Source of the DNA: Cydia pomonella | Taxonomy: Eukaryota; Arthropoda; Insecta; Lepidoptera; Tortricidae | DNA: 64,000 nt | Direction: 5' to 3' | Assembly: GCF_033807575.1 (NCBI RefSeq) | Contig: NC_084716.1 | Span: 868,001 to 932,000 of the forward strand | Shown: positions 23,931 through 34,562 of the stretch, in pieces | How positions within the stretch are numbered: the stretch's first letter is position 1 | Layout: each line of letters begins with the position of its first letter | Notes under the pieces: model-generated | Seen by the model: the letters and a program-made list of their open reading frames with translations, nothing else | What the model was told of the DNA's origin: nothing | Databases searched by the model: none | Made by a program: the position numbers and the translations under genes

Positions 23931-24169
23931 GGCCCCCTGATTGAAAAGAGTCGGGCGCAACTGTTATCACGCTCCCACGACAAGTGTTACATCGGTACAA
24001 GGAACCAATAACGCCACTTGGCAGGTTTTCATTATCGGCTCGCGACGATATGTCGCATTATTACGGAACTTCAGCTAATTGACGTTCATGGCAGGACTTT
24101 ATTAGAACATCGCTAGTTATGACGCTCAAATGGGCTAGTTATAAATTAACCGGTTACAATAGTCTTTGT

Positions 24170-24350
24170 CTTTTTTTTTTCAAAGGCAACCAATACATAA
24201 TCACTAGACTTGGGGTTCTTCAAGAAGCAGGTTTTTAGGGTTCTCAAAGGTTGGCAACGCATAAGTGGCTCCTCCGATGTTGCTTATGTCCATGGGCGGC
24301 GATGACTGCTTCCCATCAGGCGGCTCGTCTGCTCGTTTGCAGCCTATTAC
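24170..24350 (+). repeat. LINE 3' UTR fragment (GTCCATGGGCGGCG type)
   Basis: GGTTGGCAACGCATAAGTGG, TGTCCATGGGCGGCGATGAC and GGCTCGTCTGCTCGTTTGC form a recognisable LINE 3' UTR. It is shared with 8,170-8,290 and, inverted, with 31,163-31,285. It starts after a run of T. Confidence 0.6.
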
Positions 24351-24842
24351 ATAGACTTAAAACGACCGGGATATAAACCGTGATTACCTTTTATATTGTT
24401 TTTATTGAGCTCCCGATATTTCGACGCAGTTACATGCATCTTCTTATCGGTCAATTTAATTCTAGTGAAACTAATCGTGAATCATTCAAAACTGTTATTA
24501 TACATACATAATCAGTACTAAAGTTACTCGCCTTACGCAAACAGCGCTCATATACGAAACTATTTAAGCGAAAAAATATACTCGGCACCTACACAGGTTT
24601 TAAATAAGTAAAATATCTCATATGGATAAATAAAGTACGTAAACTCTTGACGTCATACGACATAATAACATATTTCAGATAGCAATGTATGTATATATAT
24701 ATGTTACCGTATCGCCTCAGTAAAATAAAAACGCGTTTTCACTAGTTAAGCTAGTTCGCACAAATTGTCTATGTAAAAAAAATCGGTCGAAACTAATTTT
24801 CACCAAGTGCCTTGGTATAAGTATTTATTAAGTTTGCTATAA

Positions 24843-25496
24843 AATTAATAAATAAATATTATAGGACATTATTACACAAATTTACTAAGTCCCACAGTAA
24901 GCTCATTATGGCTTGTGTTTTGGGTACTTAGACAGCGATATATACAATAATATTTATAAATACTTAAATATATAGAAATACCCATAACTCAGGAACACAG
25001 ATAGTTCATCACACAAATAGACTGGCAAAGACTCGGAAGTCACTCGTTGTCATGGGTGCAAAGATTTATAACACTCTACCGAAAGAGGTCATTAACTCAA
25101 CTAGTGAGGCAATATTTGAAAGTAAACTTAAGAAAATTTTAATTGGGTTAGCGTGCTACACAATAAGTGAATTTATGTTAAGGACCACTGATACCTCCAA
25201 CTGAATGATGTAATCATAAACTATGTACCTAATTATACTACTAAACTAAGATATGAAAAAGTACCATTATAACTGACCAAATCTGCTAAAACTGTACCTA
25301 ACGATAACAGCTAGTAATAATAATATGTTGTGATACTTATGTATATACTACTGTGTGACATGTAAAATTATTTATAATTTTATTAATAAATATCTTAATC
25401 TCTTAATCTCTCTTAAATAAATGCCCTTATCTACCAGGACTTGAACCCGGGACCATCGGCTTCATAGGCAGGGTAGTGACCCACTGGGCCAGACCG
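24843..25496 (-). repeat. SINE-A, full length, split by a CR1-like insertion
   Basis: Minus strand: A box GGCCCAGTGGGTCACTACCC, then GATGGTCCCGGGTTCAAGTC (B box, near 25,436-25,446), body, the GAGCTTACTGTGGGACTTAG domain and tail. The two halves, 24,843-25,019 and 25,411-25,496, are separated by a plus-strand LINE 3' fragment. AAATA occurs at both junctions and could be the target duplication. Confidence 0.75.
25020..25410 (+). mobile_element. CR1-like LINE 3' end nested in SINE-A
   Basis: One frame is open from the left junction: KSLVVMGAKIYNTLPKEVI, then STSEAIFESKLKKILIGLAC, ending in a stop at about 25,204. NxLPxEV...FKxxLKxxL is the typical C-terminal tail of CR1/L2-type ORF2. The 3' UTR ends in ATCTTAATCTCTTAATCTC short repeats, also usual for this clade. 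The frame has no stop before its end, so the insertion is comparatively recent. Confidence 0.75.
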
Positions 25497-25919
25497 ACAA
25501 CTAAAACATTAATAAACTTCCTCAACATTGCCTTTTTGGATCAATGATCAAACAATGATTATCTATTAATTATCATGGAAGAAAATAGCTAGTATACTTA
25601 TAAGGAATTATGTTTCTGTGGGAAAGTCGAGATCGAGATATATAAAATATTCTATTTATTTATTTATACAGAGTCAATCAAAGGTCATTAAAGAGTTGTG
25701 TATTCAAAAATGCACGAAAGTCGATAAAAATTCACATTATTCATTTAACGTTATTCATGTAAAGCTAATGCGGAATAATTCTGGCAACACAATTGTGCCG
25801 TTAATAATGTCATTGTATTCAAATAGGTAAGTGATTGAGTGAGCGAAGTTGCGAGTTCGGCCGACAGCGGGTGATAGACGACCTCGTGCCAGTCTTCATA
25901 CCGTGGATCCTCGGTAACA

Positions 25920-26085
25920 CGAATAAAATAAAAATTGTAGGACAGTTTTACACAGACCGGCATATTGAGTCTCACAGTAAGCTCAATAAGACTTGTGTTG
26001 AGAGTACTAGGCGATGATATATATGTATATAATAAATAGAATACTTATATACATTGAAAACATATTATCAATCATCTGGAACATA
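25920..26085 (-). repeat. SINE-A, 3' half, diverged
   Basis: Minus-strand GAGCTTACTGTGAGACTCAA, the TTGTAGGACAG-like tail region and the ATATATCATCGCCTAGTAC segment identify SINE-A. It is more diverged than the other copies and lacks the tRNA-like head. Confidence 0.55.
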
Positions 26086-26187
26086 ACGTTAAATAAGGGA
26101 AAATTAAAAAGTTGAGTTAAGGATTTTTCAGGTCAAATACTTTTTATATATATGAGGTAGCGTTATGCTTCATCAATAAATGTGGCA

Positions 26188-26319
26188 TTATCTATGAAAA
26201 GGGACCTTATTGTCGATGGCGCTTACGCCGCACTGCACCGCGCAGCGTTGTATTTATATCGGAGCACCGTTAATAACGGCGGAAGCGCCATCGACAATAA
26301 GGTCCCTTTTCATAGATAA
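26188..26319. mobile_element. Compact fold-back MITE (132 bp)
   Basis: TTATCTATGAAAAGGGACCT at the left continues through TATTGTCGATGGCGCTT and is mirrored at the right by AAGCGCCATCGACAATA and AGGTCCCTTTTCATAGATAA. Arms are about 37 bp and nearly perfect, around a GC-rich centre. It would fold into a long hairpin. No target duplication is evident. Confidence 0.7.
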
Positions 26320-27360
26320 CGTCACAAATAAACAAACTTTAAAACCTTCTGCTGCATGAAAGTGGTAGTAAAATTTACAGTTTTGCAGGAGTCGCTTACT
26401 ATATTTCCGGATTGATTTTGACACTTTGTTTTATGGATGGTATCAACTTTAAACATGGACAGGTTTTTTTTTTTAGATTCTTGTTCGTTTCAAACTAGAT
26501 GAGTAAAACGTAACACAAATGAAAAATTCGTTTTACAGATAGAATTACACAAATACGTAAAATAACAAATTTTAGTAAATACGAGTAACTTCGAGATATG
26601 GAGACTACAGAGATCCAATTTAGTCTTACTTATATTACCAGAGTGTTGTTGGTTACTTCGGCTTAATTAGGTTAAATATTGGGAGTTACGGAGGGGGTTT
26701 GGGCTTTGAAGGGAAAGGAATTCACCTCGAGGTTACAGTTACCGAGGTTCCACTAGACTGTTTTTGCGACGCTTCTGTTTGTTTATTTAAGGGGCTTTTT
26801 GTCGAGCTGTTTATTTGTAGGATTTGAGGCCGACGTCTAAGTGATGTCCTTCTCTAATGTGGAGCGCAAAAAGCTGTAAATGATTTCATGCCAGTCTTTT
26901 CGAAATTGTCGTTGAAATTGCGAATTTAGGCAACAATAGAATTTTGATCGTGTTTTGCGTTCTGTTTGCGCAACTTTATTGTAGATGGTGCTTTTCCAGA
27001 TTTTATACGTTGTGAAAAACAAGTGGTCTTTTGCGACGTATGAAATGCATATACAATCAGTAGTAGGCTTTTCTTATGCAATAACTTTCCCCTTAGTTTT
27101 AATCCACCAGCTTTATGCTTTTTGTTTTCTGAAAAATGGATACCCATTTCGAAACATGGTGTTATTTTAACAAAAATAGATATAAGACACTTATTCTCGC
27201 TTTTTTAACTCTGCCAATAAGCGGACCTTAAGGGATTGCATGTATTTGAGAAAATTGCCCGAATGCAAAGGATGCTGGTTCGATTAATTGTGTCGTTGAT
27301 TTTTAATTATTAGTGATTGTTAAGGGCACAGGTATGTAGGTATGTTATTTTGGCAGTAGC
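26320..27360. other. No gene seen
   Basis: AT-rich sequence with opposed chance frames near 26,837-27,170. No repeat partner was found. Confidence 0.35.
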
Positions 27361-27364
27361 CCCA

Positions 27365-27955
27365 ATTGCGACTCGTAAGCCAGTGATGGATGGTTAATGC
27401 GAAGTTTCTCGCATCTGTCACTCGTCGCAAACTCGTCGAAAGTGATCCTGACGTGGCGTAATGCGATACATGTTATTACGCAGCTGGGGCCCGGTGTAAG
27501 GTGGCTGATGAATCGGGAGGAAAGTTTGTCGTTTCGACGTTCGTGTCGTTTAATACGAGATCCGGGCATTAGATAGATATGTATATAATACTGAGCAATT
27601 TAAAATCCTAATCCGAAATCGTGGAAAAAAATAGAACTATTACTTGGGAGCTCATGCTATGAGCGCTTTGGGCATGTAGTAAAGAGTGACCGAAATAAAA
27701 CTATTGTTTGCGATCTCGTGCGCGAAAAATGTTTTTCTCGTGCGTAAGCCAGTGATCGATGGTTAACGCGCAGTTTCCCGCATCTGTCACTCGTTGCAAA
27801 CTCGTCAGAAGTGATCCTGACGTGACGTAATCCGATACATGCCATTACGCAGCTGCGACCCGGTGTAAGGCGCCTGATGAATCGAGAGGAAAGTTTGTCG
27901 CTTTAATAAGGGAGCCAGGCGTGCGAGATAAGTATATGTTATACTGAGCAGCCCA
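27365..27955. repeat. Tandem duplication, about 375 bp period, two copies
   Basis: GTAAGCCAGTGATGGATGG at 27,377 recurs as GTAAGCCAGTGATCGATGG at 27,745. Shared downstream blocks are CGCATCTGTCACTCG, CGTGATCC-like AGTGATCCTGACGTG, GAAAGTTTGTCG and a final ATACTGAGCA. The repeat is GC-richer than its surroundings and diverged by many substitutions. Its nature is unknown: no TIRs and no long frame. Both copies contain CTGATGAATCG and end in ACTGAGCA, which superficially resemble snoRNA C and D boxes, without a matching terminal stem. Confidence 0.65.
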
Positions 27956-28169
27956 ACCCCGGAATCGCATAAAAATTCGCTAACCACTTATGTAAACTTT
28001 CACGATTTTTACATATTATTTACTTAATATTTACGTTTTAAAATTGCCTCCGACGTTTCGAGGACGGTTCGAGGACGGAGGTCCAGGAAAACAATTTCAA
28101 TCAATCGTAGCAATTTCAATCGAAACGATAGTTTTAGGACCTTGTTTTGATAAACACCTGCTATATAAA

Positions 28170-28257
28170 ACTACTAAGTATAACTTATACCGACTTTTTT
28201 GTCCGCCATTTGTACTCTTCATGTATTGTGCGATAAAGTTTAAATAAATAAAATAAA
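28170..28257 (+). repeat. LINE 3' end (GTCCGCCATTTGT type)
   Basis: TTTTTGTCCGCCATTTGTAC followed by TGTGCGATAAAGTTTAAATA and AAT repeats is the 3' end of the LINE family also seen at 37,188-37,295 (plus), 19,541-19,650 (plus) and 40,857-40,925 (minus). Confidence 0.6.
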
Positions 28258-28404
28258 CTTTCTTTGATATAATAATTTTTTCCGTATCACATAACTTACC
28301 TACTCAACGTCATCCTTTAATAATTCTTGTCATAATGCTTTCAATGTGAAGCTCAGTAAAACCTGATTTTATTTTTCTCATAACCTCATTTCTTGTTATT
28401 CGAC

Positions 28405-28442
28405 CTGGTTCTCTTTTGTTACATCTCAGGTAAGTACTTTAG
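28405..28442 (+). promoter_or_regulatory. Candidate recursive splice site 2
   Basis: A clear pyrimidine-rich tract, GGTTCTCTTTTGTTACATCT, leads into CAG|GTAAGTAC with the junction between 28,429 and 28,430. This is the textbook acceptor-plus-donor fusion of recursive splicing. Unlike sites 1 and 3 it shares no flanking sequence with them, so it is independent evidence. It lies 18,332 bp after site 1 and 17,944 bp before site 3, on the same strand. The branch point is less obvious (possibly TCATAAC about 45 bases upstream). Confidence 0.5.
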
Positions 28443-28677
28443 AACGTTATAAACATGAACGGAACTTTCCCTTGGCGTTGTCGTTTATATTAGACACCAA
28501 ATTAATAACTCGGAGCAGAAATATGAACCCCTGTTCATTTGAACTTTAAATTTAATACATGTAATTATTCTGTTATCGTTCCTTGCGAGTGATAGCGCAT
28601 TTTGCTCATATATGGTTCCTTTATCGAAGAAAAGTGGGTTAGGTTAGGTTACAACTGCGACCTGTACTAAAACGAAC

Positions 28678-28868
28678 AGTACCTCTAGTGTAAATTTAGT
28701 CGATAGCGAAACGTGACGTACGCGTTTGCGTTAAGTCTCATTTTGTATGGGTTTTTGAACAGCGCGCCAAGCGGGACGTTTTGGAAAGTCAAAAATCTCA
28801 TACAAAATGACACAACGCAAACGCGTACGTCACGTTTCGCTGTCGAAAATATTTACACTAGGGGTACT
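28678..28868. mobile_element. MITE-1 (AGTACCyCTAGTGTAA family), copy 1
   Basis: Inverted arms start AGTACCTCTAGTGTAAAT and include CGAAACGTGACGTACGCG, TTTGCGTTAAGTCTCATTTT and their mirror images, ending CACTAGGGGTACT. The loop has GCGCGCCAAGCGGGACG. Length is about 191 bp. Two other family members lie at 36,657-36,849 and 47,006-47,085. TA inside GTAC could be the target duplication, as for Tc1/mariner, but this is not proven. Confidence 0.75.
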
Positions 28869-29516
28869 GTTACCAGAAAAATAAATAAATATTATCTTTA
28901 TTGTTTTAAACCTTACATTACATTTGTAGCAATAAGAAACAGGTGTAAAGTTTGTAACACATTTAGTGGGGTTGAGCGTCTGCCTCCCGAACTAGGTCAA
29001 CGCCTGGGACTCGGGAGTCGGTGATTCTTCCTAGGTGTGAGCTCGCAATTTGGTAACAATGGTCTCAGCAATAGAATTTCTTAAACAGAAAAATGAAGCA
29101 AATTAAAGAAAAAAGTAATAAACATATAAAGGAAAATAAGAAATAAGCCAACAAGTTCCAGATATGTGTAAGGCCTGTACCGAAAAAAAAACTGTAAATT
29201 TCAAGCCGCTGTAGTTTTGTTTCTAAGCAAGGTGACTACGGCATTCTTACCGCGATAAAAAGTCGTATTATTAAATGTTATATTCCAATATAAATAATTA
29301 GCCCCAACATTTGCGCTCACTACACATCAGTTGCAGACTGTTTACAAGTCTAGACTACCTAGATATCAAGGCTAGAATATCCTGTTTACTCACTGAAGTG
29401 TTTCTGTTTGCTTGTTGCTGTTCAGCGTTTGCGTATTCAATTTTGTTGAGAAAGCGTATTCGATGGGAATACGAAATCACTATGTTTCAACGGGTCAAGA
29501 AATTTGTTTTCTGTAG

Positions 29517-29642
29517 GGCTAAGATGGTTGGCGCTTTATCATTTGTCACCATGCCTGTCACGTTGTAACAAGTATGTAAGTGCGAAAGTGGCGCATGACA
29601 TACTCGTAACAGGTGATAAAAATGCGACCCGGCTGTACAACT
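29517..29642. mobile_element. MITE-2 (TCTAACAAGTATGTAAGTGCG family), copy 1
   Basis: It shares AACAAGTATGTAAGTGCGAA and GTGATAAAAATGCGACC with copies at 36,105-36,245 and 41,583-41,703, which lie in the opposite orientation. Flanks form weak inverted ends (GGTTGGCGC...; ...GACCCGGCTG). No coding capacity. Confidence 0.65.
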
Positions 29643-29689
29643 TTGTATCTTGTCTAGGGAATGTAAATCGGTTATAACACGTGTAACCG

Positions 29690-29815
29690 TAATCAAATAA
29701 TCGGTTATAATCGGTTATAATCGGTTATAACCGATTATTTGGACAAAATTTCATAAGCTACTATGGGAAACTCTATAACCGTAACCGGTTACGGTTACTG
29801 TCGGTTATTTATTTA
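29690..29815. repeat. CGGTTATAAT short tandem repeat in palindromic context
   Basis: AATCGGTTATAATCGGTTAT and the next repeat give three direct copies of a 10-mer, followed by the inverse AACCGATTATT, then GTAACCGGTTACGGTTAC. The block is built of CGGTTA/TAACCG words and may be the remains of hAT-type MITE ends, which in insects are often rich in AACCGGTT. Confidence 0.5.
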
Positions 29816-30157
29816 TAACTTAATTTCTATGAATTGATCTTGTAATGAATATCACAGTAAACTCACGACGGTCTGAAGTGCTATAGAAGCTATTGGCGCA
29901 TAAGCCCTTTATGCCACTTTCCGCATTTTTAAAAATTTCTAATAACTGGATCGACATAACAATTCTATTTAATCATAGAATCCGGTAACTAAATTTCACA
30001 AGAATCGGTTAAGAATTGCGACCTGTAGAGGAGAACATCCGGACATACGAAAGCAAAATTCCCGAGTTTTAAACCGGAGACTTAAAATGTACTAGAGTAC
30101 ATTTAGTACAGTTCAATATATATCCAATACAATACTTATGGGATATATATTTACAAG

Positions 30158-30361
30158 CAGGGATCGGAAACCGGTATTTTTTGCATGGGAACTAAAACGG
30201 TATTTTTTCGTTCTTTGTTAATTATTTCATTCCTAATCGGGCAATCTAATAATACGAAGTCGTTATCTAAAAACACAACTGAGTCCTACATTTTGAGTAT
30301 AAAATAAACCGAAATATATGGTTATTTCGATGTTTTTGCAAAAAACCGGTTCCGATCCCTG
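30158..30361. mobile_element. hAT-type MITE with perfect 8-bp target duplication
   Basis: It is 204 bp long, starts CAGGGATCGGAAACCGGTAT and ends with the inverse (AACCGGTTCCGATCCCTG). It is flanked by TTTACAAG on both sides (30,150-30,157 and 30,362-30,369). An 8-bp duplication with short CAGGG...CCCTG ends is diagnostic of the hAT superfamily. No transposase is present; TTTTTTGCA near each end may be a subterminal binding motif. Confidence 0.85.
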
Positions 30362-30574
30362 TTTACAAGTATATATAAGATATTTTTTAGGTAATAATAG
30401 TGTATGACGCGTAAAATGAATGAAGTGTCATTATATCGGGATCCCCCGAGCGAAGTATGATAGATGGAGTGTCGGGGAACAAATGAGCCGATAACCGGGA
30501 CATGACTTAGATAGATACGAATATGTATTTTATCCTACTCACGAAAATGGGAAAAGATAATGTTTTATTCGCGG

Positions 30575-30895
30575 TGAAGCGGTTGAAGCGTTGGTGGCTG
30601 AGTGAATCTGACGTCCGACTTTCAATCCAGAGATTGCGGGTTCAAATCCGCTATCAATAAGTTTTCGGAACTGTACGGAATATAATTTGATATTTACCAC
30701 TAGCATTTCGGTGAAGGAAAAGTTCGTGAAGAAACCTGCGTACATCCGTGAAATTCAAGCTATGTATGTGGAGTAACCTAACCTAACCCAACCCGCATGG
30801 GGCCAGCGTGAGGACTATAGCCCAAGCCCTCTCGTGCATGAGACGAGCTCTGTGCCCAGCAGTGGGACGTATATAGGCAGGACTGGATTATTATA
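30575..30895 (+). repeat. tRNA-derived SINE-C, near full length
   Basis: The head has GTTGGTGGCTGAGTGAATC (A-box-like) and GGGTTCAAATCC (B box, about 30,639-30,650). The body has GATATTTACCACTAGCATTT, CGGTGAAGGAAAAG, GCCAGCGTGAGGACTATAGC and CAGTGGGACGTATATAGGC. The CCTAACCTAACC stretch at 30,776-30,790 sits in the body. It is the best SINE-C copy in the window. Confidence 0.75.
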
Positions 30896-30999
30896 AGTCT
30901 TCTAATAGGCATTAATTATGGGAAACGAACTTCTTCGTCGCGTTGTCCCGGCATTTTGTCACGGCTCATGAGAGCCTAAGGTCCGCTTGGCAACAAATC

Positions 31000-31160
31000 T
31001 CGAGAATTGGCGTAGGCATAGTTTTTACGAAAGCGACTCCTATCTGACCTTCCAACCCAGAGGGTAAACTAGGCCTTATTGGGATGAGTCCGGTTTCCTC
31101 ACGATGTTTTCCTTCACCGAAAAGCGACAAGTAAATATCAAATGATATTTCGTACATAAG
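31000..31160 (-). repeat. SINE-C-related dispersed repeat
   Basis: Read on the minus strand, it carries GATATTTACTTGTCGCTTTT, CGGTGAAGGAAAACATCGTG and AGGAAACCGGACTCATCCCA, a SINE-C-like core with a different 3' part. It probably comes from a related retroposon. Confidence 0.5.
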
Positions 31161-31162
31161 TT

Positions 31163-31285
31163 TTTTTTTATGATAGAGGAGGCAAACGAGCAGACGGATC
31201 ACCAGATGGTAAGCGATTACCGCCGCCCATGGACACCTGCAACACCAGAGAGGTTGTAAGTGCGTTGCCGGCCTTTAAGATTTGT
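31163..31285 (-). repeat. LINE 3' UTR fragment (GTCCATGGGCGGCGG type)
   Basis: On the minus strand, AAAGGCCGGCAACGCACTTA, GGTGTCCATGGGCGGCGGTA and CCGTCTGCTCGTTTGCC match the LINE 3' UTR at 8,170-8,290 and 24,170-24,350. Confidence 0.6.
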
Positions 31286-32730
31286 TCAAGAATGTCCCTA
31301 TAATATTTATTTCAAAAAATGTAGATTTAATTGGAAAATTTATGAAAATAGTAGGTAACTACACTATTTTAAAACTAACAATTGGCCTCGAGTTTATGTA
31401 GGCCCTTAGTGTTCTTCCACCAAAGTGTTATTTTTCTTCACAATCTCGTGACTAAGATGAAAACATAAAGACCGTGTCTCATGAAACATAACTCGGAGCA
31501 AACTTGTGCCAACGACCTAAAGTTTTATTAACATAGGTTTCATCCACAGATCACTTGCTTGATAAAACTAACAGGTCACTCGTGCTCCCAAGCTTATTTT
31601 GTAAGAGAGTTTTACTTTTACTCGCACTCAAAGAACTTATTTCAGTAACATCTAGATACGGAACTTAAAGCGGATAGTACAGTGATTTTTTTGACAGTTA
31701 AAATTGAGGTCCACCGGTAAGTATAATAAGAGACTAGAAAAGCTGATACAAAAGATAGCATCAAATCCAGGAACTGTCTATTACTTACAGAATACACATT
31801 ACCATAACGTACCATACCCTATTATCAACACGATGCCAATTCGAACCTACATTTTGATATGTAAATTATGACAATTAGCTACCATTCGCGCGTGCATTAC
31901 ACTCGTACTTGTTCATACAGCACGTATAATTATGTACTTCCTGCATTAGCGCTACGCGCCATCGAGACGTACAGTAGAATGATTATAAATATCTAATATA
32001 TAATTATTAGATCTATTTATACATATTCTCTACTAAATACGAGATGTAATTCTGTCGTTTGACTTTCTTCTATTCACACTAGTTTGATATTCTAGATGTA
32101 CCTCTCGATTTATTGTACTCAAGTAAATTATAAATACCGACAATCTTTGGTTTAAGCAAAAACTGTTCTGTTGCTGTTTAAAACGAGTAAAATTCCACCC
32201 AATGTAGCGACTTGTTGTATAGGTACGTAATTTAAATATTTACACTATTATTTTACCTGTAGTAGAGGGAGTTAATATAGTGGCCTTACTTTAAAGCTTA
32301 GTCTGTGTGTGGTGGTCTCTGTTCCACCGATGGCTCCCTGCTGAGACGACAACTTAGTTAGACGTAGTTATAGTGTAATGACCCAGATACAATTATTATG
32401 AAGACGGCGTTCTTCGTACATTTTCTTTTTCACACTTGCTCGTAAATTATGGCTTGCAGATATTACTCCTGTGGGAGTAATGTTTATGGACTTGATAAAT
32501 AAAAAGATGAAAATTCGAATTTAAAGTCTTACTTATCTGAGTGTTACAGCATGACATTCATATCAGTTTTGAGTTATTAAATATCTGTTGTGAATATTTT
32601 TCACATCACATCAAAATGTAGTACTTATTTTTGTCATTTAAGTTGTAAAAGACATTATTTTTGCCCTAAAAATATTTATTTTAAAGGTTTTATAAAAAAA
32701 GAAAAAATTATGTAACTCGGAAGTCTACTC
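31286..32730. other. No gene seen
   Basis: AT-rich DNA. The stretch at 31,830-31,920 has AATTCGAACCTACATTTTGA and GCGCGTGCATTACACTCGTA, weakly like the MITE-3 family (32,735-32,905). Nothing else was recognised. Confidence 0.35.
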
Positions 32731-32734
32731 AAAC

Positions 32735-32905
32735 TTAAATTTTGACACCAAAATGATATGTTAATAATGTGATTTTTATATCATTTGCCCGTGCGTCTCG
32801 CTCGTACCAATACACGTAAGGACAAGTAAGAGCGAAATGCACGTGCAAATGATAACTAAACGACAACATTTAGATATAATTTTCATGTCTAAATGTACGT
32901 TCGAA
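32735..32905. mobile_element. MITE-3 (CGTACAT..TAGACAT; GTGCATTTCGC family)
   Basis: Ends: AAATTTTGACACCAAAATGA at left; CTAAATGTACGTTCGAATTG at right. The interior carries GCCCGTGCGTCTCGCTCGTA and the mirror-like AAGAGCGAAATGCACGTGC. A relative at 47,738-47,885 shares CGTGCGTCT, GTGAAATGCACG and the TTCGAATTG end. Boundaries are approximate. Confidence 0.45.
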
Positions 32906-33680
32906 TTGGCCTCTCAGAAAGTAAGAATATTAGGTACCCCTATACAAAATAGTAGCTACACTTTAAGAACGTTTTCTTTAACAGAAAAATAATGAATTTA
33001 ATTTCCCCGCATCGCCCGAAGCGCTCAGGATGAAAGCTTACCTTCAGAAAATTCTCAAGTAGCATTAACAATGAAATATTCATGCGGACACAATCTGTAT
33101 CCTGTTCCACGCTTTGTCATTCAAATCTGGCCTTTATCATAAAGGATGGAAGGTTCAATCTGTGAAGGGACAAATAAGGGTCCGTATCAAGGGTACACGG
33201 GACTATAACAATAAGAATAATCTAAAGTGCCGGGTAGTTCGACATCGGACGCTATTCGAGAGCATTCCATTCCATCAGGGCTAACAACAGACCACTTGCC
33301 TAATAGACTAGTGGCTCTGAGAGCTACATAGACCTCGACTAAAAATATAAAAGTAAAAAATATTTACTTCGTTGAGTCATTATCACAGCGAATCGTCGCT
33401 TAAGTTCTGCGAGACAATTTCCGCCATTTTGAATATTTTGAAAAATTTATATCTTATCACCGAAACTGCTTACAAAATTTTACGTGAATCGGAGATAACA
33501 CGACTCAAGGTAGTACCAAAACAAGACGAAAACTCCTTAATAGTGGTAAAATACCAGGGGACTTACCCAAAATGACAATCGTTTACAGAAAACATATATC
33601 ATTTCCATACATTATTTACGTTTATCTTAGCGTTTCATTTCGTTTTCTGCGTAGGATTGTGATCTTGGCTATGCTCCCAG
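32906..33680. other. No repeat seen; precedes candidate exon
   Basis: AT-rich sequence with a 67-codon frame at 33,372-33,575 of no recognised family. Just before the candidate exon there is a pyrimidine-rich run (about 33,633-33,650). Confidence 0.35.
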
Positions 33681-33772
33681 GCTACTATCGAGCGCGCGTC
33701 TATCTGCGGTGACCGCCAAAACTGTATGCGGAGTCCATGCGTGATTCTCCATGACCAAGGCAATTTCCCCAA
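33681..33772 (+). CDS. Candidate internal exon of a cysteine-rich (EGF-like?) protein
   Basis: An acceptor (TTGGCTATGCTCCCAG, ending at 33,680) and a donor (AA|GTGAGTACG at 33,773) bracket 92 bases that are much more GC-rich than the flanks. One frame is open throughout and reads ICGDRQNCMRSPC followed by VILHDQGNFP. The cysteine spacing C-x5-C-x4-C with a long following loop would suit the first half of an EGF-like or similar disulphide module, with the last cysteines in the next exon. It lies on the same strand as the three candidate recursive splice sites. I cannot name the gene. Another frame is open for about 20 codons, so a chance match remains possible. Confidence 0.4.
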
Positions 33773-34560
33773 GTGAGTACGTGACGGGAACGTTATAAAA
33801 ACCTACCGGATTTATTGCGTCACCCGTTCGCAATTAGAATCCGATTCTAATTACCGTCAGATATTCCCCTGTAGACTACGCATCACGTAGCTTTAACGAA
33901 GTTAACTGGTTACCGTGTACTCAACCTGTGTACTATACTAAGTGACTTAGTGATGTATTACTATGTTTGTTTTATTGCTTAGAACTTGCGACCTCCGAAG
34001 TTTTGCCTATTTTTTGCCGAAATTCAGTTTTATTTTAGTTTCTAAAGAAACTGAACCTTCGGCCGAAACATAGTTTTTATGCCAAACCCTACCGAAACCT
34101 AAACTTCTGTCAAACACTATCTACCGGAATTATATATAATCATCAATCTTGTAAATTATTGAATTTCGGCGCGGTTGAAATATAAATATTCCTTCCCTAG
34201 ACAGTCTCCTAATTATAAAATCGGCCAGATTGTTTATATACAAGGTAAAATAATCTATGATATCGCAACATCCGGGAACGGAAAGAACCGTTTTATTGAA
34301 AATCGCTAAATTACTCGAGAAGCGAGATTAAATTAAAATGTGAACCAAATAGAAAGAGTGGGGGAAAGGGGAATATAAAAAAAAAACTGTAGTGATTGAA
34401 TTAATTTAGCTCGGAGGCAACGGGGCAGTATCAAAGGGTTTGTGTTTCATTCAATTATGAAGAAGTTACGAAAGGAGGTTACGAGGTTTAAACATATCAA
34501 CTTGATTTGTTATTGACATAGTACCTACCTAATAAAATGTTTACTCGTATTGATCAAACG
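33773..34560. other. No gene seen
   Basis: After a moderately GC-rich first 100 bases the sequence returns to AT-rich DNA. No repeat partner or exon was recognised. Confidence 0.35.
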
Positions 34561-34562
34561 TA

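Noticed and set aside
25800..25835. Possible fourth fused splice site, AAATAG|GTAAGTG at 25,826-25,827
   Set aside because: It lacks CAG and a pyrimidine tract, and breaks the spacing of the three strong sites. Weaker AG|GT fusions at about 8,746, 21,421, 27,327 and 41,921 were rejected for the same reasons.
27480..27955. Tandem C/D-box snoRNA genes
   Set aside because: C- and D-like boxes are present, but the base before UGAUGA is C rather than a purine, no terminal stem pairs, and the box spacing differs between copies. It is kept only as a weak remark.
30575..30660. tRNA gene suggested by A- and B-box motifs
   Set aside because: The boxes belong to a SINE head: no cloverleaf or acceptor stem could be drawn, and a long SINE body follows. 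The same holds for the other box pairs in the window.
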